Origin: Micromonospora wenchangensis
GTDB taxonomy: Bacteria; Actinomycetota; Actinomycetes; Mycobacteriales; Micromonosporaceae
Direction: 5' to 3'
Assembly (NCBI RefSeq): GCF_002210435.1
Contig: NZ_MZMV01000005.1
Coordinates: forward strand, 62,001 to 126,000
Length of the DNA: 64,000 nt
Part shown: positions 17,896 through 27,340 of the stretch, piece after piece
Layout: each line of letters begins with the position of its first letter
Numbering within the stretch: the stretch's first letter is position 1
Program-made: the position numbers and the translations under genes
The notes under the pieces: model-generated
Database searches by the model: none
Seen by the model: the letters and a program-made list of their open reading frames with translations, nothing else
Told to the model about the DNA's origin: nothing

Positions 17896-19272
17896 TCATC
17901 GGCGTACCGGGACCGTCCTCGCCGGTCCGGTGCGCTGCCGGTGTGCGCGGATCAGGTCGGCGTACCGCAGCCCGCTCGCCTTGACCGTGCGCCGCTGGGT
18001 GGAGTAGTCGACGTGCACCAGACCGAACCGCTTGTCGTAGCCGTACGCCCATTCGAAGTTGTCGAGCAGCGACCAGACGAAGTATCCGGCGAGGGGAACG
18101 CCCCGGTCGACGGCGGCCGCGCAGGCGGCCAGGTGCCGCTCCAGATGGTCGGTGCGCTCCCGGTCCTGCACGGTGCCGTCGGCGGTGACGTGGTCCGGCC
18201 AGGCCGACCCGCTCTCGGTGACGACGATCCGGGCCGGCGCGTACTCCTCGTGCACCGCGACCAGCAGCCGTTCCAGCCCGGCCGGATGGTTCTCCCAGCC
18301 CATCGCGGTCTGCACCGCGCCCGGCACCGGCACCTGCCGGGCGTACGGCGGGGGGCCGTCCGGGTCGTCGACGACGACCTGCCGGAAGTAGTAGTTGATC
18401 CCGAGGAAGTCGGTCGGCGTGGCGATCACGGCGAGGTCGTCGCCGCGTACCGGCGGTTCCACCTGGTAGGTGGCGAGCATGTCGGCGGGGTAGCCGCGGC
18501 CGTGCAGCGGGTCCAGCCACCAGCGGTTGACGTGGCCGTCCATCCGGTGGGCGGCGGCGACGTCCGCCGGACGGTCGGTGGCGGGCTCGCAGGGGCTGAG
18601 GTTGAGCACCACCCCGACGGAGGCCTGGCGGGCGGCGTTGGCGCGGACCGCCAGGGTGGCCAGGCCGTGGCCGAGCAGCGTGTGGTGGGAGGTACGCACC
18701 GCGCGCGCGAGATCCCGCTCGCCCGGTGCCATCCGGCCCTCCAGGTGCCCGATCCAGGACACGCAGAGCGGCTCGTTGACGGTGGTCCAGTCGGCGACCC
18801 GATCGCCGAGGCGGGCCGCGACGACCGCGGCGTAGTCGGCGAACGCCTCGGCGGTGGCGCGTTGCGGCCAGCCGCCCCGGTCCTGGAGGGCCTGCGGCAG
18901 GTCCCAGTGGTAGAGCGTGACGAACGGCCGGATCCCGGCCGCGAGCAACGCGTCGACCAGCCGGTCGTAGAAGTCCAGCCCTCGCGGGTTGACCGGGCCG
19001 ACGCCGGCGGGAAGCACCCGGGGCCAGGCCACCGAGAACCGGTACGCGTCGACGCCGAGGCCGCGTGCCAGTGATATGTCCTGCGGCCACCGGTGGTAGT
19101 GGTCGCAGGCGACGGCGCCGCTGTCGCCGTTGTCGACGGCCCCGGGCACCTGGCAGAAGGTGTCCCAGATCGACGGTGCCCTGCCGTCGGCGGCGACGGC
19201 ACCCTCGATCTGGTAGGCGGCGGTCGCGACGCCCCAGATGAAGTCGGCTGGCAGCGTGGACAGGTCGGGCAC
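17896..19272 (-). CDS. Glycoside hydrolase family 1 beta-glucosidase
   Basis: Cytoplasmic enzyme of 458 aa (usual GH1 length) that hydrolyses imported beta-glucosides such as cellobiose. The N-terminus [18 protein letters not shown] is diagnostic. The acid/base Glu lies in TVNEP; the nucleophile Glu lies in VTESGSAW, where the common ENG is ESG; the sugar-binding end [20 protein letters not shown] is intact. GTG 19272 has GAGGAG eight bases upstream; GTG 19296 would add eight residues without a site of its own. It is the last gene of a binding-protein/permease/permease/glucosidase operon, which supports a role in cello-oligosaccharide or beta-glucan use. Confidence 0.92.
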   Translation of the reverse strand: MPDLSTLPADFIWGVATAAYQIEGAVAADGRAPSIWDTFCQVPGAVDNGDSGAVACDHYHRWPQDISLARGLGVDAYRFSVAWPRVLPAGVGPVNPRGLDFYDRLVDALLAAGIRPFVTLYHWDLPQALQDRGGWPQRATAEAFADYAAVVAARLGDRVADWTTVNEPLCVSWIGHLEGRMAPGERDLARAVRTSHHTLLGHGLATLAVRANAARQASVGVVLNLSPCEPATDRPADVAAAHRMDGHVNRWWLDPLHGRGYPADMLATYQVEPPVRGDDLAVIATPTDFLGINYYFRQVVVDDPDGPPPYARQVPVPGAVQTAMGWENHPAGLERLLVAVHEEYAPARIVVTESGSAWPDHVTADGTVQDRERTDHLERHLAACAAAVDRGVPLAGYFVWSLLDNFEWAYGYDKRFGLVHVDYSTQRRTVKASGLRYADLIRAHRQRTGPARTVPVRR

Positions 19273-19306
19273 GTCGGGGTTCTCCTCGCGGGACACGGTG
19301 GCGGAC

Positions 19307-20146
19307 TCACTTGACCGCGCCGGCGGTGAGGCCGGCGACGAAGTAACGCTGCAACGCCAGGAAGCCGGCGACGACGGGCATGCTGACCACCAGCGAGGCG
19401 GCCATCACCTGGTTCCAGTAGACGTTGAACTGGGTGGAGTAGCCCTGGAGGCCCACGGCCAGGGTGCGACTGCCCTCGTTGGTCATCACCGAGGCGAACA
19501 GCACCTCACCCCAGGCGGTCATGAACGCGTACACGGTCACGGCGACCACTCCGGGCACTGCCGCCGGCAGCACCACCTGGAACAGCGTGCGGAGCGGGCC
19601 GGCGCCGTCGACCTGGGCGGCCTCGTCGAGTCCGCGCGGGATGGAGTCGAAGTAGCCGACCAGCATCCAGATCGAGAACGGCAGCGAGAAGGTGAGGTAG
19701 GTGACGATCAGGCCGGTCCGGCTGGCGTACAACTGGATGCCGGTGGCGTTGCCCAGGTTGACGTAGATCAGGAACAGCGGCAGCAGGAACAGGATGCCGG
19801 GGAACATCTGGGTGGACAGGACGGTCACCGAGAACAGGCCCCGGCCGCGGAAACGGTAGCGGCTGACCGCGAACGCCGCGAAGATCGCCACGGCCACCGA
19901 CAGGACCGCCGCCACCGAGGAGACGACCAGGCTGTTGACCAGGTATCGGCCCAGCGGCACGGTCGACCACATGTCCACGAACGCGTCGACGGTGGGACGG
20001 CGGGGCCACCAGGTGAACGCGTTCTGCACGTCCTGAAGCGGTTTGACCGACGAACTGACCATCACGTAGAGCGGGACGAGGACGAACAGCGTGAGCAGGG
20101 TCAACACGCTGCGGCGGGCCCAACGCTCGGCGGTGGTCTCACGCAT
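19307..20146 (-). CDS. ABC sugar transporter permease, MalG/CebG type
   Basis: Integral membrane protein of 279 aa with about six helices and the EAA loop [21 protein letters not shown] that docks the ATPase. It belongs to the CUT1 carbohydrate family. GGAGG lies four bases before ATG 20146. It overlaps the upstream permease by eight bases, so the pair is coupled. No ATP-binding subunit is encoded in the operon; related actinomycete importers rely on a shared ATPase (MsiK), and the same is likely here. Confidence 0.9.
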   Translation of the reverse strand: MRETTAERWARRSVLTLLTLFVLVPLYVMVSSSVKPLQDVQNAFTWWPRRPTVDAFVDMWSTVPLGRYLVNSLVVSSVAAVLSVAVAIFAAFAVSRYRFRGRGLFSVTVLSTQMFPGILFLLPLFLIYVNLGNATGIQLYASRTGLIVTYLTFSLPFSIWMLVGYFDSIPRGLDEAAQVDGAGPLRTLFQVVLPAAVPGVVAVTVYAFMTAWGEVLFASVMTNEGSRTLAVGLQGYSTQFNVYWNQVMAASLVVSMPVVAGFLALQRYFVAGLTAGAVK

Positions 20147-21119
20147 CGTTCCTCCGGCGGTTGGTGAGCAGCAGGTACCCGGCGGTGACCAGGAGCAGGA
20201 ACAGCAGCAGCGCCACCGACATCGCGGAGCCGGAGCCGAAGTCCCAGGTCTTGAAGGAGCTGCGGTAGATGTGGATGGAGACCAGGTCGGCCTGCTCCGG
20301 CGCGGAGCCGCCGAACAGCACGTACGGGGTGTTGAAGTCGTTGAAGGTCCACAGGAACAGCACCAGCAGCAGCACCAGGTTGACCGGACGCAGCATGGGC
20401 AGGGTCACCGAGCGAAACCGCCGCCAGAAGCCCGCGCCGTCCATCGCGGCGGCCTCGTACAGGTCGGCCGGGATGTTCTGGAGGCCGGCCATGACGCACA
20501 GGAAGGCGAACGGCCAGGACCGCCAGACCGACACGATCAGCAACGCGACGAAGCTGTTGTCGCCGATCAGCCAGAACGGCCGGTCGCCGAGCAGCTGCAA
20601 CTGGTCGACCAACACGTGGTTGACCAGGCCGTTGTCGCGCTGGAACAGGAAACTCCAGGTGATCACGGCGGTGTAGACCGGCAGGGCGTACGGGGTGAGG
20701 AAGAGCGCGCGCAGCAGGCCCCGGCCGCGGAACGGGCGTTGCAGCAGCACGGCCGCGGTGGTGCCGAGCACCCAGGACAGGCCGACCGAGCAGACCGTGT
20801 AGAGCACTGTCACCTGGAACGAGTGCAGCAGTTCGGCTCCGGCGGCGGAGTCGAGATCGAGAACCATCCGGTAGTTCTCGGTGCCGACGAACGGGGCGGT
20901 GGACCAGTCGCGGATGTGGAACTGGGTCAGCTCCAGCAGGCTCATCCAGGCGCCGACGAGCATCGGCACGACGTGGATCGCCAGTTCCAGCACGACGGCC
21001 GGGGCGAGCAGCAGGTACGGCAGGAGTGAGCGGCGGGGCCGGCGGGGGCGGTTCTGCGGTGCCCCGCCCCGGGGCGGCCCGTCCCGCCCGGTGGCGTCGT
21101 GGACGGTGGTGATGGCCAT
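20139..21119 (-). CDS. ABC sugar transporter permease, MalF/CebF type
   Basis: Protein of 326 aa with a basic, Pro/Arg-rich N-terminus and six predicted helices. Its EAA loop is YEAAAMDGAGFWRRFRSVTLP. It pairs with the MalG-type permease to form the channel of a CUT1 importer. ATG 21119 is chosen because GAGAGGA precedes it; an upstream in-frame start at 21173 would add 18 residues lying inside the spacer after the binding protein. It follows the binding-protein gene after a short gap. Confidence 0.9.
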   Translation of the reverse strand: MAITTVHDATGRDGPPRGGAPQNRPRRPRRSLLPYLLLAPAVVLELAIHVVPMLVGAWMSLLELTQFHIRDWSTAPFVGTENYRMVLDLDSAAGAELLHSFQVTVLYTVCSVGLSWVLGTTAAVLLQRPFRGRGLLRALFLTPYALPVYTAVITWSFLFQRDNGLVNHVLVDQLQLLGDRPFWLIGDNSFVALLIVSVWRSWPFAFLCVMAGLQNIPADLYEAAAMDGAGFWRRFRSVTLPMLRPVNLVLLLVLFLWTFNDFNTPYVLFGGSAPEQADLVSIHIYRSSFKTWDFGSGSAMSVALLLFLLLVTAGYLLLTNRRRNDA

Positions 21120-21185
21120 CGTGGTCCTCTCGCGGGGTGGCCGTGGCAGGGTCGGCGTCCCTGCCACGGCCACCGGTCCGGCGGG

Positions 21186-22484
21186 TCAGCGCATCTGCTG
21201 CTGGGCCTTGCTCAGCTTCTGCCGGACGCCGTCCTCGGTGACCGGCTTGCCGCTGGCGGCGTCGGCGAAGAGTTCCTTGATGGCGGTGCCGACGAGGGTC
21301 TCGAAGGTGCTCTCGTCGGGAACCTGCGGCAGCGGAGCCGCGGTGGTGGCGAGGGTCGCCTGGAGCACCTTCTGCTCGGGGGCGGTGAACGCCGGATCGC
21401 TGGCGGCGGTCGTGACCGGCGGCAGCGATCCGTACGTCTTGTTGAGCGTCACCTGCTCGGCGTCACTGGTCATGAACTTCACGAACTCCAGGGCGGCGTC
21501 GGGGTTCCTGGTGTGCTTGAACACCGCGATGTTGATCCCGGCGACCATGCTGTTGACCTTCCTGCCGCCGGCCGGCGGGGCGGCCAGGAACGGCACGGGG
21601 GCCACGCCGTACGCGTCGGCGGCCATGTTCTGGGACTTGAGGTTCGCCCCGGCGGCCTGCCAGAGCAGCATCGCCGCCTTGCCGTTGGCGAAGTCGGACA
21701 CCGACTGGTTCTGCGCGTACTCGGCGTTGCTCGGGTTGATGATCTTGTCGGTGGCCATCAGGTCGACGTACCGCTTGACCGCGGCGACGTTCTGCGGGGT
21801 GTCGAAGGTCGGCTTGCCGGCGGAGTCGAACCACTCGCCGCCGTACTGCTGGCTGAAGGTGAAGGCGTGGTGCGCGTTCTCCGAGGCGTTGGCACCCTCG
21901 ACGGCGAGGCCCCACCGGCCGTCGCCGGTCAGCTTCCGGCCGAGCTCGGCCACCTGTTCCCAGGTGGTCGGCGGGGTGGTGATGCCGGCGTCGGCGAACG
22001 CCTTCTTGTTGTAGTAGAGGGCGTAGGCGAGGCTGTAGAGGGGCACCGCGGCGGGCGGTTTACCCGGGGCCCCGGCGGCGGCGAGCGCGGCCGGGACGAA
22101 CCGGTCCCTGCCGCCGACCTTGGCCAGGGTGGCGTCGTCGAACTCGACCATGGCCCCGGTCGCCTGCAACGACGCCGACCAGGTGTTGCCGATGTTCACC
22201 ACGTCCGGGCCTTGTCCGGAGGTGGCGGCGGCGAGCAGCCGGTTGAGCAGGTCCGACCAGGGCACCACCTCCACGTTGACCTTGATGCCGGTCTGCTGTT
22301 CGAACCGGTCCAGTTCGGGTTGGAGGATCTGCTTGTCGGCTTCCAGGCTCGCCCCCTGGTTGCTGGCCCAGTAGGTGAGGGTCTTGGCGGACCCGCCGGA
22401 CGGGTCGTCCGAGCCACCGCAGGCGGTGAGCGGGGCGGCAGCCAGGACTGCGGCGGTGAGTATCGCGAGGCGTCGTCTCGACAC
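21186..22484 (-). CDS. Extracellular solute-binding lipoprotein of the sugar importer
   Basis: Protein of 432 aa with a lipoprotein signal (RRRLAILTAAVLAAAPLTAC, lipobox LTAC at about residue 22) and a type 1 sugar-binding domain (LTYWASNQ, VVPWSDLLNRLLAAATSGQGPD, then LYYNKKAFADAGITTPPTTW). It should be lipid-anchored outside the membrane and deliver oligosaccharides to the two permeases. The start is GTG 22484, with GGAAGG upstream. As first gene of the operon it is separated from the divergent ROK repressor by 220 bases containing a palindrome. Confidence 0.9.
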   Translation of the reverse strand: MSRRRLAILTAAVLAAAPLTACGGSDDPSGGSAKTLTYWASNQGASLEADKQILQPELDRFEQQTGIKVNVEVVPWSDLLNRLLAAATSGQGPDVVNIGNTWSASLQATGAMVEFDDATLAKVGGRDRFVPAALAAAGAPGKPPAAVPLYSLAYALYYNKKAFADAGITTPPTTWEQVAELGRKLTGDGRWGLAVEGANASENAHHAFTFSQQYGGEWFDSAGKPTFDTPQNVAAVKRYVDLMATDKIINPSNAEYAQNQSVSDFANGKAAMLLWQAAGANLKSQNMAADAYGVAPVPFLAAPPAGGRKVNSMVAGINIAVFKHTRNPDAALEFVKFMTSDAEQVTLNKTYGSLPPVTTAASDPAFTAPEQKVLQATLATTAAPLPQVPDESTFETLVGTAIKELFADAASGKPVTEDGVRQKLSKAQQQMR

Positions 22485-22616
22485 GATCGGACCTTCCGGT
22501 TCTGGTGGTGGGGTGTGTCGGTGCGGTGGCGTGCGCGAGGGGCCGGCAGTCGGAGATCCGGGACCGTCGGATCCGGGGGGTGCGCACCGTGTCGCGGGAG
22601 TTACATCACAGCTTAA

Positions 22617-22632
22617 TTAATGTCGTCATTAA
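22617..22632. promoter_or_regulatory. Palindromic operator candidate between the sugar operon and the ROK gene
   Basis: TTAATG-TCGT-CATTAA is a perfect 6+4+6 inverted repeat in an AT-rich island within very GC-rich DNA, midway between two divergent starts. ROK repressors bind AT-rich palindromes of this sort, and the adjacent ROK protein is the natural ligand. Confidence 0.6.
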
Positions 22633-22704
22633 AGTGGTTGTCCGCAGGACCGTCAACCCCGGGGTCGTACAGTCGCTCCGGACGGCCCGGGGGAAGGTGG
22701 CGGG

Positions 22705-23925
22705 GTGGAGTTGGCGCGAGCGACGAATCGGAGCGTGCGGCTGCGGAACCGGTCCGCGCTGCTGTCCAGGCTCTTCCTCGACGGTCCACTGACCCGGCAG
22801 GACCTGATGCGCAGCACCGGTCTCAGCCAACCCGCGATCAGCAACGTGGTCAGTGACCTCATCGGCGAGGGGCTGGTCGTCGAGGCCGGGGTGGCCGAGT
22901 CCGACGGCGGGCGTCCCAGCATGATGCTGCGCGTCGCGCCCCGGTTCGCCTTCGTCATCGGGGTGGACGTCGGGGAGACCCTGGTCCGGGTCGAACTGTT
23001 CGACCTCGCCATGACCGTGCTGGCCCGCGCCGGCTACCCGCTGGACCCGGCGCGCACCGAACCGGCGACGGTCGCCGGACACGTGCTGGCCGGCATCGAC
23101 GCGGTCACCACCCAGGCCCGGGTGTCCTGCGCCGACGTGCTCGGCGTCGGGATCGGTGTGTCGGGCGTGGTGGAGCAGGGCACCGAGGCGGTGGTGCACG
23201 CCCAGGCCCTCGGCTGGGACCGGGTGCCGCTGGAGCGGTTGATCCGGTCGGGCACCGACCTGCCGCTGCACATCGACAACGGCGCGAACACCCTCGGCCA
23301 GGCGGAGATGTGGTTCGGAGCCGGACGCGGTGCCCGCCACGCCGTGTTCGCCCTGGTCGGCTCCGGGGTCGGCGCGGCCCTGATGACCAACGGGGTCGCC
23401 TACCGGGGAGCGTCCAGCAGCGCCGGCGAGTGGGGACACACCACGCTGGTGTACGGCGGCCGGACCTGCCGCTGCGGGGCCCGGGGCTGCCTGGAGGCGT
23501 ACGTGGGCGCCGAGGCGATCATCGATCGCTACCAGGAGGCCCACGGCGGCCGGGCGGTGCCCGGTGGGGACGAGGAGTCCCGGATCGCCGCCCTGGTCGA
23601 GGCCGCTGCCAGTTCGCCCACCGCCCGTCGGGTGCTGGAGGAGACCGCCGGCTACCTCGGCGCCGGGGTCGCCAATCTGATCAACCTGTTCAATCCCGAG
23701 CGGGTGGTGCTGGGCGGCTGGACGGCGATGGCGCTCGGCGGTCTGCTGCCCGCAATCCGCGAGGCGGCCGGACGGCAGGCGCTGCGCCAGCCGTACGAGC
23801 AGGCGTCGATCGAACTGTGCCGGCTCGGCGTGGACGCGGTCGCGCTCGGCGCTGCCACCCTGCCGGTGGCCCGGCTGCTCGCCACCGGAGGACTGCGGCC
23901 GACAGTCGATAACCACCATAGGTAG
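22705..23925 (+). CDS. ROK-family transcriptional repressor
   Basis: Protein of 406 aa. An N-terminal MarR-like winged helix (LTRQDLMRSTGLSQPAISNVVSDL, residues 29-52 or so) precedes a ROK sugar-binding domain with its nucleotide-fold start VIGVDVGETLVRVEL and the zinc motif CRCGARGCLEAYV. Xylose and N-acetylglucosamine repressors (XylR, NagC) share this layout. GTG 22705 follows a GGGAAGG site. It is divergent from the beta-glucoside import operon, so it probably represses that operon and itself and is released by an imported sugar or its phosphate. In Streptomyces the equivalent cellobiose operon is controlled by a LacI-type protein (CebR), so the regulator class differs here. Confidence 0.88.
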   Translation: MELARATNRSVRLRNRSALLSRLFLDGPLTRQDLMRSTGLSQPAISNVVSDLIGEGLVVEAGVAESDGGRPSMMLRVAPRFAFVIGVDVGETLVRVELFDLAMTVLARAGYPLDPARTEPATVAGHVLAGIDAVTTQARVSCADVLGVGIGVSGVVEQGTEAVVHAQALGWDRVPLERLIRSGTDLPLHIDNGANTLGQAEMWFGAGRGARHAVFALVGSGVGAALMTNGVAYRGASSSAGEWGHTTLVYGGRTCRCGARGCLEAYVGAEAIIDRYQEAHGGRAVPGGDEESRIAALVEAAASSPTARRVLEETAGYLGAGVANLINLFNPERVVLGGWTAMALGGLLPAIREAAGRQALRQPYEQASIELCRLGVDAVALGAATLPVARLLATGGLRPTVDNHHR

Positions 23926-23937
23926 CAACCGGGATAA

Positions 23938-23950
23938 ATAACACTGTTAT
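23938..23950. promoter_or_regulatory. Second AT-rich palindrome, upstream of the discoidin gene
   Basis: ATAACA-C-TGTTAT is a perfect 6+1+6 inverted repeat just after the ROK gene and 160 bases before the secreted discoidin protein. It differs in sequence from the one at 22617, so it is either a site for another regulator or chance. Confidence 0.35.
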
Positions 23951-24110
23951 GGATCGATGTCTTGACGCCCGTGCAACATGACCGCAACACTCGGGAAGAG
24001 AGCGCTCTCCGGTCGCGGGCCGGTCCCGGCGGCACCACCCCGGCACCCGCGACCGCTCTCCTCAGCCCCGTCGTGCCCGGCGTCCGCACCCCCTACCGAC
24101 AGGCGAAGTC

Positions 24111-26324
24111 ATGACATCTCGTGTCACCCCCGCACGCCCGAGAACGGGCCCACGGCGCTGGCGGCGTACCACCGTCGGCGTGGTCGTCGCCCTCGTCGCG
24201 GCCCTGACGCCGACCGCCCTGGCCGCACCGGCACACGCCGCGCCGGTACTGCTGTCCCAGGGCCGCCCGGCCACCGCGTCGTCAACCGAGGGCACCGGCT
24301 TCCCGGCATCGGCGGCGGTCGACGGCAACACCGGCACCCGCTGGTCGAGTGCCTTCAGCGACCCCCAGTGGCTACAGGTCGACCTCGGGGCCCGGGCCAC
24401 CCTCAGCCAGGTCACGCTGGTCTGGGAGGCCGCGCACGCGCGGGCGTTCCAGATCCAGACCTCCGACAACGGCACCACCTGGACCACCGTCTGGAGCACC
24501 ACCACCGGCACCGGCGGCACCCAGACGGTGCCCGTCACCGGCAGCGGCCGGTACGTGCGGATGTACGGCACCACCCGGGCCACCGGCTACGGCTACTCCC
24601 TGTGGGAGTTCCAGGTCTACGGCGAGAGCGGTGGAACCGACCCGGTCGAGCCCACCGACCCACGCAACCCGAACTTCGGCCCGAACACCTTCGTCTTCGA
24701 CCCGTCCACGCCCACGGCCACCATCCAGAGCCGGCTGAACACCCTGTTCACCCAGCAGGAGACCAACCAGTTCGGCCCACAGCGATACGCCGTGCTGTTC
24801 AAGCCCGGCACCTACACCGCCGACGTCAACCTCGGCTTCTTCACCCAGGTCGCCGGGCTGGGCATGAGCCCCGACGACGTGAACCTCAACGGCCACGTCC
24901 GGGTCGAGGCCGACTGGTTCGGCGGCAACGCGACGCAGAACTTCTGGCGCGCCGCAGAGAACCTGTCGGTCACCCTGCCCGCCGGAGTGACCGTCGAACG
25001 CTGGGCGGTTTCGCAGGCCGCACCGTACCGCCGGATGCACCTGCGTGGCGCGCAGAACCAGATCCAGCTATGGAACGGCGGCGACGGCTGGTCCAGCGGC
25101 GGCCTGCTGGCCGACACCCGCATCGACGGACTCGTCGTCTCCGGCTCCCAGCAGCAGTGGTTTTCGCGCAACAGCGAGTTCGGCAACGGCTGGACCGGCT
25201 CGGTGTGGAACATGGTCTTCCAGGGCGTGACCGGCGCACCCCCGCCGCACTTCCCGAACCCGTCGCACACCGTCATCGCGCAGACTCCGCAGATCCGCGA
25301 GAAGCCGTTCCTCTACATCGACGGCACCGGCGAGTACCGGGTGTTCGTCCCGGCGCTGCGCACCAACTCCACCGGCACGAGCTGGTACGGCAAGACCCCG
25401 GCCGGCTCGTCCATCTCGCTGAGCCAGTTCTTCGTCGTCCGGCCGGGCACCAGCGCGGCCACCATCAACGCCGCGCTCGCCCAGGGCCGGCACCTGCTGT
25501 TCACCCCCGGCGTGCACCACGTCACCGAACCGATCCAGGTCAACCGCGCCAACACGGTGATCCTCGGGCTCGGCCTGGCCACCATCCAGACCGACAACGG
25601 CACCGTCGGCATGCGGGTCGCCGACGTCGACGGGGTCAAGGTCGCCGGCCTCATGTTCGAGGCCGGGCAGACCACCTCGCCGGTGCTCATGGAGGTCGGC
25701 CCACCCGGATCGTCAGCCGACCACTCGGCCAACCCGACCTCGCTGCACGACGTCTTCTTCCGCATCGGCGGGCCGGGCGTCGGCCGGGCCACCAACACCC
25801 TGACCGTCAACAGCGACGACGTCATCGGCGACCACATGTGGCTGTGGCGTGCCGACCACGGCGACGGCGTCGGCTGGACGGTGAACACCGCCGACACCGG
25901 ACTGACCGTCAACGGCGACGACGTCACCATGTACGGCCTGTTCGTCGAGCACTACCAGAAGTACCAGACCGTCTGGAACGGCAACGGCGGCCGGACGTAC
26001 TTCTACCAGAACGAAATGCCCTACGACCCACCCAACCAGGCCGCCTGGACGAACGGGGCGACCCGGGGCTACGCCGCGTACAAGGTGGCCGACTCGGTCA
26101 CCAGCCACCAGGCATGGGGGCTGGGCAGCTACTGCTACTTCAACGTCAACCCCGCGGTGGTCGCCGACCGGGCCATCGAAGCGCCGACGAACCCCAACGT
26201 CCGGTTCACCAACATGGTCACCGTCTCGCTCGGCGGGGTCGGCACCATCAACCGGGTCGTCAACAGCGCCGGCGGCACCGCCAACACCACCAACCAGGTC
26301 GTCTACCTGACCAACTACCCCTGA
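24111..26324 (+). CDS. Secreted discoidin (F5/8 type C, CBM32-like) plus beta-helix protein
   Basis: Exported protein of 737 aa. A long signal peptide (basic RRWRRTTVGVVVALVAALTP, cleavage near AHA-AP around residue 44) leads into a discoidin/CBM32-like domain (about 45-170; SAAVDGNTGTRWSSAFSDPQWLQVDLG). After a Pro-rich linker comes a family-specific region of over 500 residues with parallel beta-helix character (repeated TLTVNSDDVIGDHMWLW-like turns). Close relatives in streptomycetes are annotated only by the discoidin domain, or misleadingly as adenylyl cyclase. A role in binding or cutting a plant or fungal glucan is likely from the adjacent beta-glucoside importer, but no catalytic residues can be named. 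Confidence 0.8.
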   Translation: MTSRVTPARPRTGPRRWRRTTVGVVVALVAALTPTALAAPAHAAPVLLSQGRPATASSTEGTGFPASAAVDGNTGTRWSSAFSDPQWLQVDLGARATLSQVTLVWEAAHARAFQIQTSDNGTTWTTVWSTTTGTGGTQTVPVTGSGRYVRMYGTTRATGYGYSLWEFQVYGESGGTDPVEPTDPRNPNFGPNTFVFDPSTPTATIQSRLNTLFTQQETNQFGPQRYAVLFKPGTYTADVNLGFFTQVAGLGMSPDDVNLNGHVRVEADWFGGNATQNFWRAAENLSVTLPAGVTVERWAVSQAAPYRRMHLRGAQNQIQLWNGGDGWSSGGLLADTRIDGLVVSGSQQQWFSRNSEFGNGWTGSVWNMVFQGVTGAPPPHFPNPSHTVIAQTPQIREKPFLYIDGTGEYRVFVPALRTNSTGTSWYGKTPAGSSISLSQFFVVRPGTSAATINAALAQGRHLLFTPGVHHVTEPIQVNRANTVILGLGLATIQTDNGTVGMRVADVDGVKVAGLMFEAGQTTSPVLMEVGPPGSSADHSANPTSLHDVFFRIGGPGVGRATNTLTVNSDDVIGDHMWLWRADHGDGVGWTVNTADTGLTVNGDDVTMYGLFVEHYQKYQTVWNGNGGRTYFYQNEMPYDPPNQAAWTNGATRGYAAYKVADSVTSHQAWGLGSYCYFNVNPAVVADRAIEAPTNPNVRFTNMVTVSLGGVGTINRVVNSAGGTANTTNQVVYLTNYP

Positions 26325-26350
26325 CCACCTGTACCGCTCAAGGACGGTGG

Positions 26351-26378
26351 TCTACGTCGTGTGACGACACGACGTAGA
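26351..26378 (+). terminator. Perfect hairpin after the discoidin gene
   Basis: TCTACGTCGTGT-GACG-ACACGACGTAGA is a 12-base perfect stem with a 4-base loop, 26 bases after the stop codon. No T-tract follows. Intrinsic terminator by position and strength. Confidence 0.75.
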
Positions 26379-26390
26379 GGGACGTGATGA

Positions 26391-26500
26391 CGAAGGCCTC
26401 CGGTTGTGGAGTGGAACCGTCCAGGAACCGCTGCGGCAACCAGGAGGCCTTCGTATCCCACGCTAACGCCGCTTGACCCTCGTGCACGTCTTCGCCGGCG
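26391..26500 (+). mobile_element. IS481-type element terminus with inverted repeats (decayed)
   Basis: CGAAGGCCTCC-GGTTG at 26391-26406 and CAACC-A-GGAGGCCTTCG at 26437-26453 are mirror images, as if two element ends lie head to head. Immediately after, the codons SHANAA resemble the start of IS481-type transposases (SHANAALTPR in relatives) but hit a stop at once. The rest of that transposase is missing. Confidence 0.5.
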
Positions 26501-26564
26501 ACAATCAGAAATCAGAAAGAGGCCGGGGACTGCGTAGTTTGAAAACGCCACACTCCCGTCGTTG

Positions 26565-27141
26565 ATCAGCCCGAACGCCAGCAGCCACACCAGCATCCTC
26601 ACCCCGCTCCACTCCTTCCTGCAGCAACGCCTCACCGATGGCGTCCACCAGACGGCCGTGCTGCACGGGGAGATCCTGGCCCGCGGCTATCAGGGCGGCT
26701 TGCGGGTGCTACGGGACTGGCTCGCCACCAACCGCACCCGACCCACCCCTGCGACCGCAGTCCAGGTGCCACCGGCCCGGCGGATCACCGTCTGGATCAT
26801 GCGACCCGGACATAGGCTCACCGACGACGACCGCGCCGATCTCGCCGACGCCCGCAGCCGCTACCCAGACCTCGACACCGTCACCGATCTCGCCGCCCCG
26901 GTTCCGCCACCAGGGCACCGGGCAACACCTCGATGCCTGGATCAACCGCGCCCGCCACGCCGGATCCCCCGAGATCTGCGGCTTCGCCAGCGACTGTGAC
27001 GCCGTCATTGCCGGCCTCACTCAGCCCTGGCGCTCAGGCCTCGTCGAGAGCCAGGTCAACCGCATCAAGAGCATCAAGCGCAAGACGTACGGCCGCGCGA
27101 ACCTCGACCTCCTCCGCAAACGCGTCCTGGCGACCCTGTGA
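26565..27141 (+). pseudogene. ISL3-family transposase remnant, frameshifted
   Basis: Frame one (to about 26910) reads FLQQRLTDGVHQTAVLHGEI, then RITVWIMRPGHRLTDDDRAD, matching the middle of ISL3 transposases. A shift near 26905 moves to a second frame, HLDAWINRARHAGSPEICGF, ending with the hallmark LVESQVNRIKSIKRKTYGRA and LDLLRKRVLATL before the stop at 27141. The N-terminal zinc-finger part and several hundred bases are deleted. Inactive debris at the left border of the polysaccharide locus. Confidence 0.8.
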
Positions 27142-27340
27142 ACCATCAACAAGATCAATCACGAAATGTGCCAGAGCCAGTTTCAGGTGGAGCCGACAGA
27201 CCCACCGGGTTCTGCACTCGAAGCCGTCCGCCGACGGGTGAATTGGCTAATTGGCACCATTGGTGGATTCTAAGGCGATAATGGCGTTGTGATCCGGTGG
27301 TTACCCGCCGGAGCCCGACTGACCGTGACAGGGGTGCCCG

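Noticed and set aside
16916..18007. A 364-codon intact AraC-family gene
   Set aside because: Only the sensor half matches; the end is antisense to the beta-glucosidase gene and no helix-turn-helix motif exists.
23978..26377. A 799-codon frame overlapping the discoidin gene in another phase
   Set aside because: Arg/His/Pro-rich shadow; the alternative frame has a signal peptide, a discoidin domain and family resemblance over its full length.
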